Translations under genes and position numbers: made by a program
Part shown: positions 4,894 through 5,010 of the stretch, piece by piece
Position numbering within the stretch: the stretch's first letter is position 1
Layout of the letters: each line of letters starts with the position of its first letter
NCBI GenBank assembly: GCA_045590715.1
Contig: JAZNRO010000131.1
Location: forward strand, 1-5,010
DNA from: RGIG5579 sp045590715
Lineage (GTDB): Bacteria; Bacillota; Clostridia; Oscillospirales; SIG627
Direction: 5' to 3'
Length of the DNA stretch: 5,010 nucleotides
The notes under the pieces: generated by a model
Databases searched by the model: none
Told to the model about the DNA's origin: nothing
What the model saw: only the letters and a program-made list of their open reading frames with translations

Positions 4894-5010
4894 ATGAAAA
4901 AATATCGTGTAAATGTAAACGGAACCGCTTACGAAGTTGAAATTGAATTGATTGACGGTGACAGCGCACCTGCTGCTACTCCCGCTGCAGCTCCCGCACC
5001 CGCCGCTGCT
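4894..5010 (+). CDS. Biotin carrier protein of the Na+-pumping decarboxylase, 3' end outside the window
   Basis: Thirty-nine residues are visible. An opening MKKYRVNVNGTAYEVEIELI is the short N-terminal beta segment typical of small separate biotin carriers (MmdC/GcdC type) and of the C-terminal part of oxaloacetate decarboxylase alpha. It is followed by an Ala/Pro-rich flexible linker (from residue 26, APAATPAAAPAPAAA). The biotinyl domain with its AMKM lysine motif would lie to the right of the window and has not been seen. The linker lets the biotin arm swing between the carboxyltransferase and the membrane decarboxylase subunit. The start is supported by AGGAG (4881-4885) 8 bases before the ATG and by the 22-base gap to the OadG-family gene. 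A frame opening directly with this segment argues for a stand-alone carrier rather than an alpha-subunit fusion. Confidence 0.83.
   Translation, partial: MKKYRVNVNGTAYEVEIELIDGDSAPAATPAAAPAPAAA

Overview
The window is ordinary chromosomal core sequence, probably from an endospore-forming anaerobe of the class Clostridia (Lachnospiraceae-like is my best guess). The reasons are the spoVAD-spoVAE genes, strong GGAGG-type ribosome binding sites throughout, very AT-rich intergenic DNA, and a sodium-pump decarboxylase module. All six complete stop codons visible are TAA. I see no tRNA, rRNA, insertion sequence, CRISPR array or phage gene.

Layout. Positions 1-1134 hold the end of a spoVA operon: spoVAD, cut by the window start, followed directly by spoVAE. 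These genes build the dipicolinic acid channel of the spore. A 70-base gap follows, holding a good vegetative promoter and a striking imperfect inverted repeat, and then prfB (peptide chain release factor 2, 1205-2329). prfB starts with TTG and reads through in one frame, without the usual programmed frameshift. Eleven bases later comes a small unrecognised two-helix membrane protein with a cysteine/aspartate-rich tail (2341-2667). A 15-bp perfect hairpin (2683-2715) closes this unit and also serves the convergent gene glnS (glutaminyl-tRNA synthetase, minus strand, 2723-4375).

A 211-base AT-rich spacer (4376-4586) carries divergent promoters: one for glnS on the minus strand and one or more for the rightward operon. 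That operon opens with an OadG-family small membrane subunit (4587-4871), followed by the start of a biotin carrier protein (4894 to the window end). Both are parts of a membrane-bound, biotin-dependent, Na+-translocating decarboxylase. The beta and carboxyltransferase subunits would be expected to the right.

The genes belong to separate housekeeping and sporulation units rather than one system, and I did not find a convincing new biological system. The most interesting point is the inverted repeat around the prfB promoter. Its right arm covers the whole Shine-Dalgarno sequence and the TTG start. Its left arm lies upstream of the predicted transcription start, so the hairpin could form only in transcripts reading through from spoVA.
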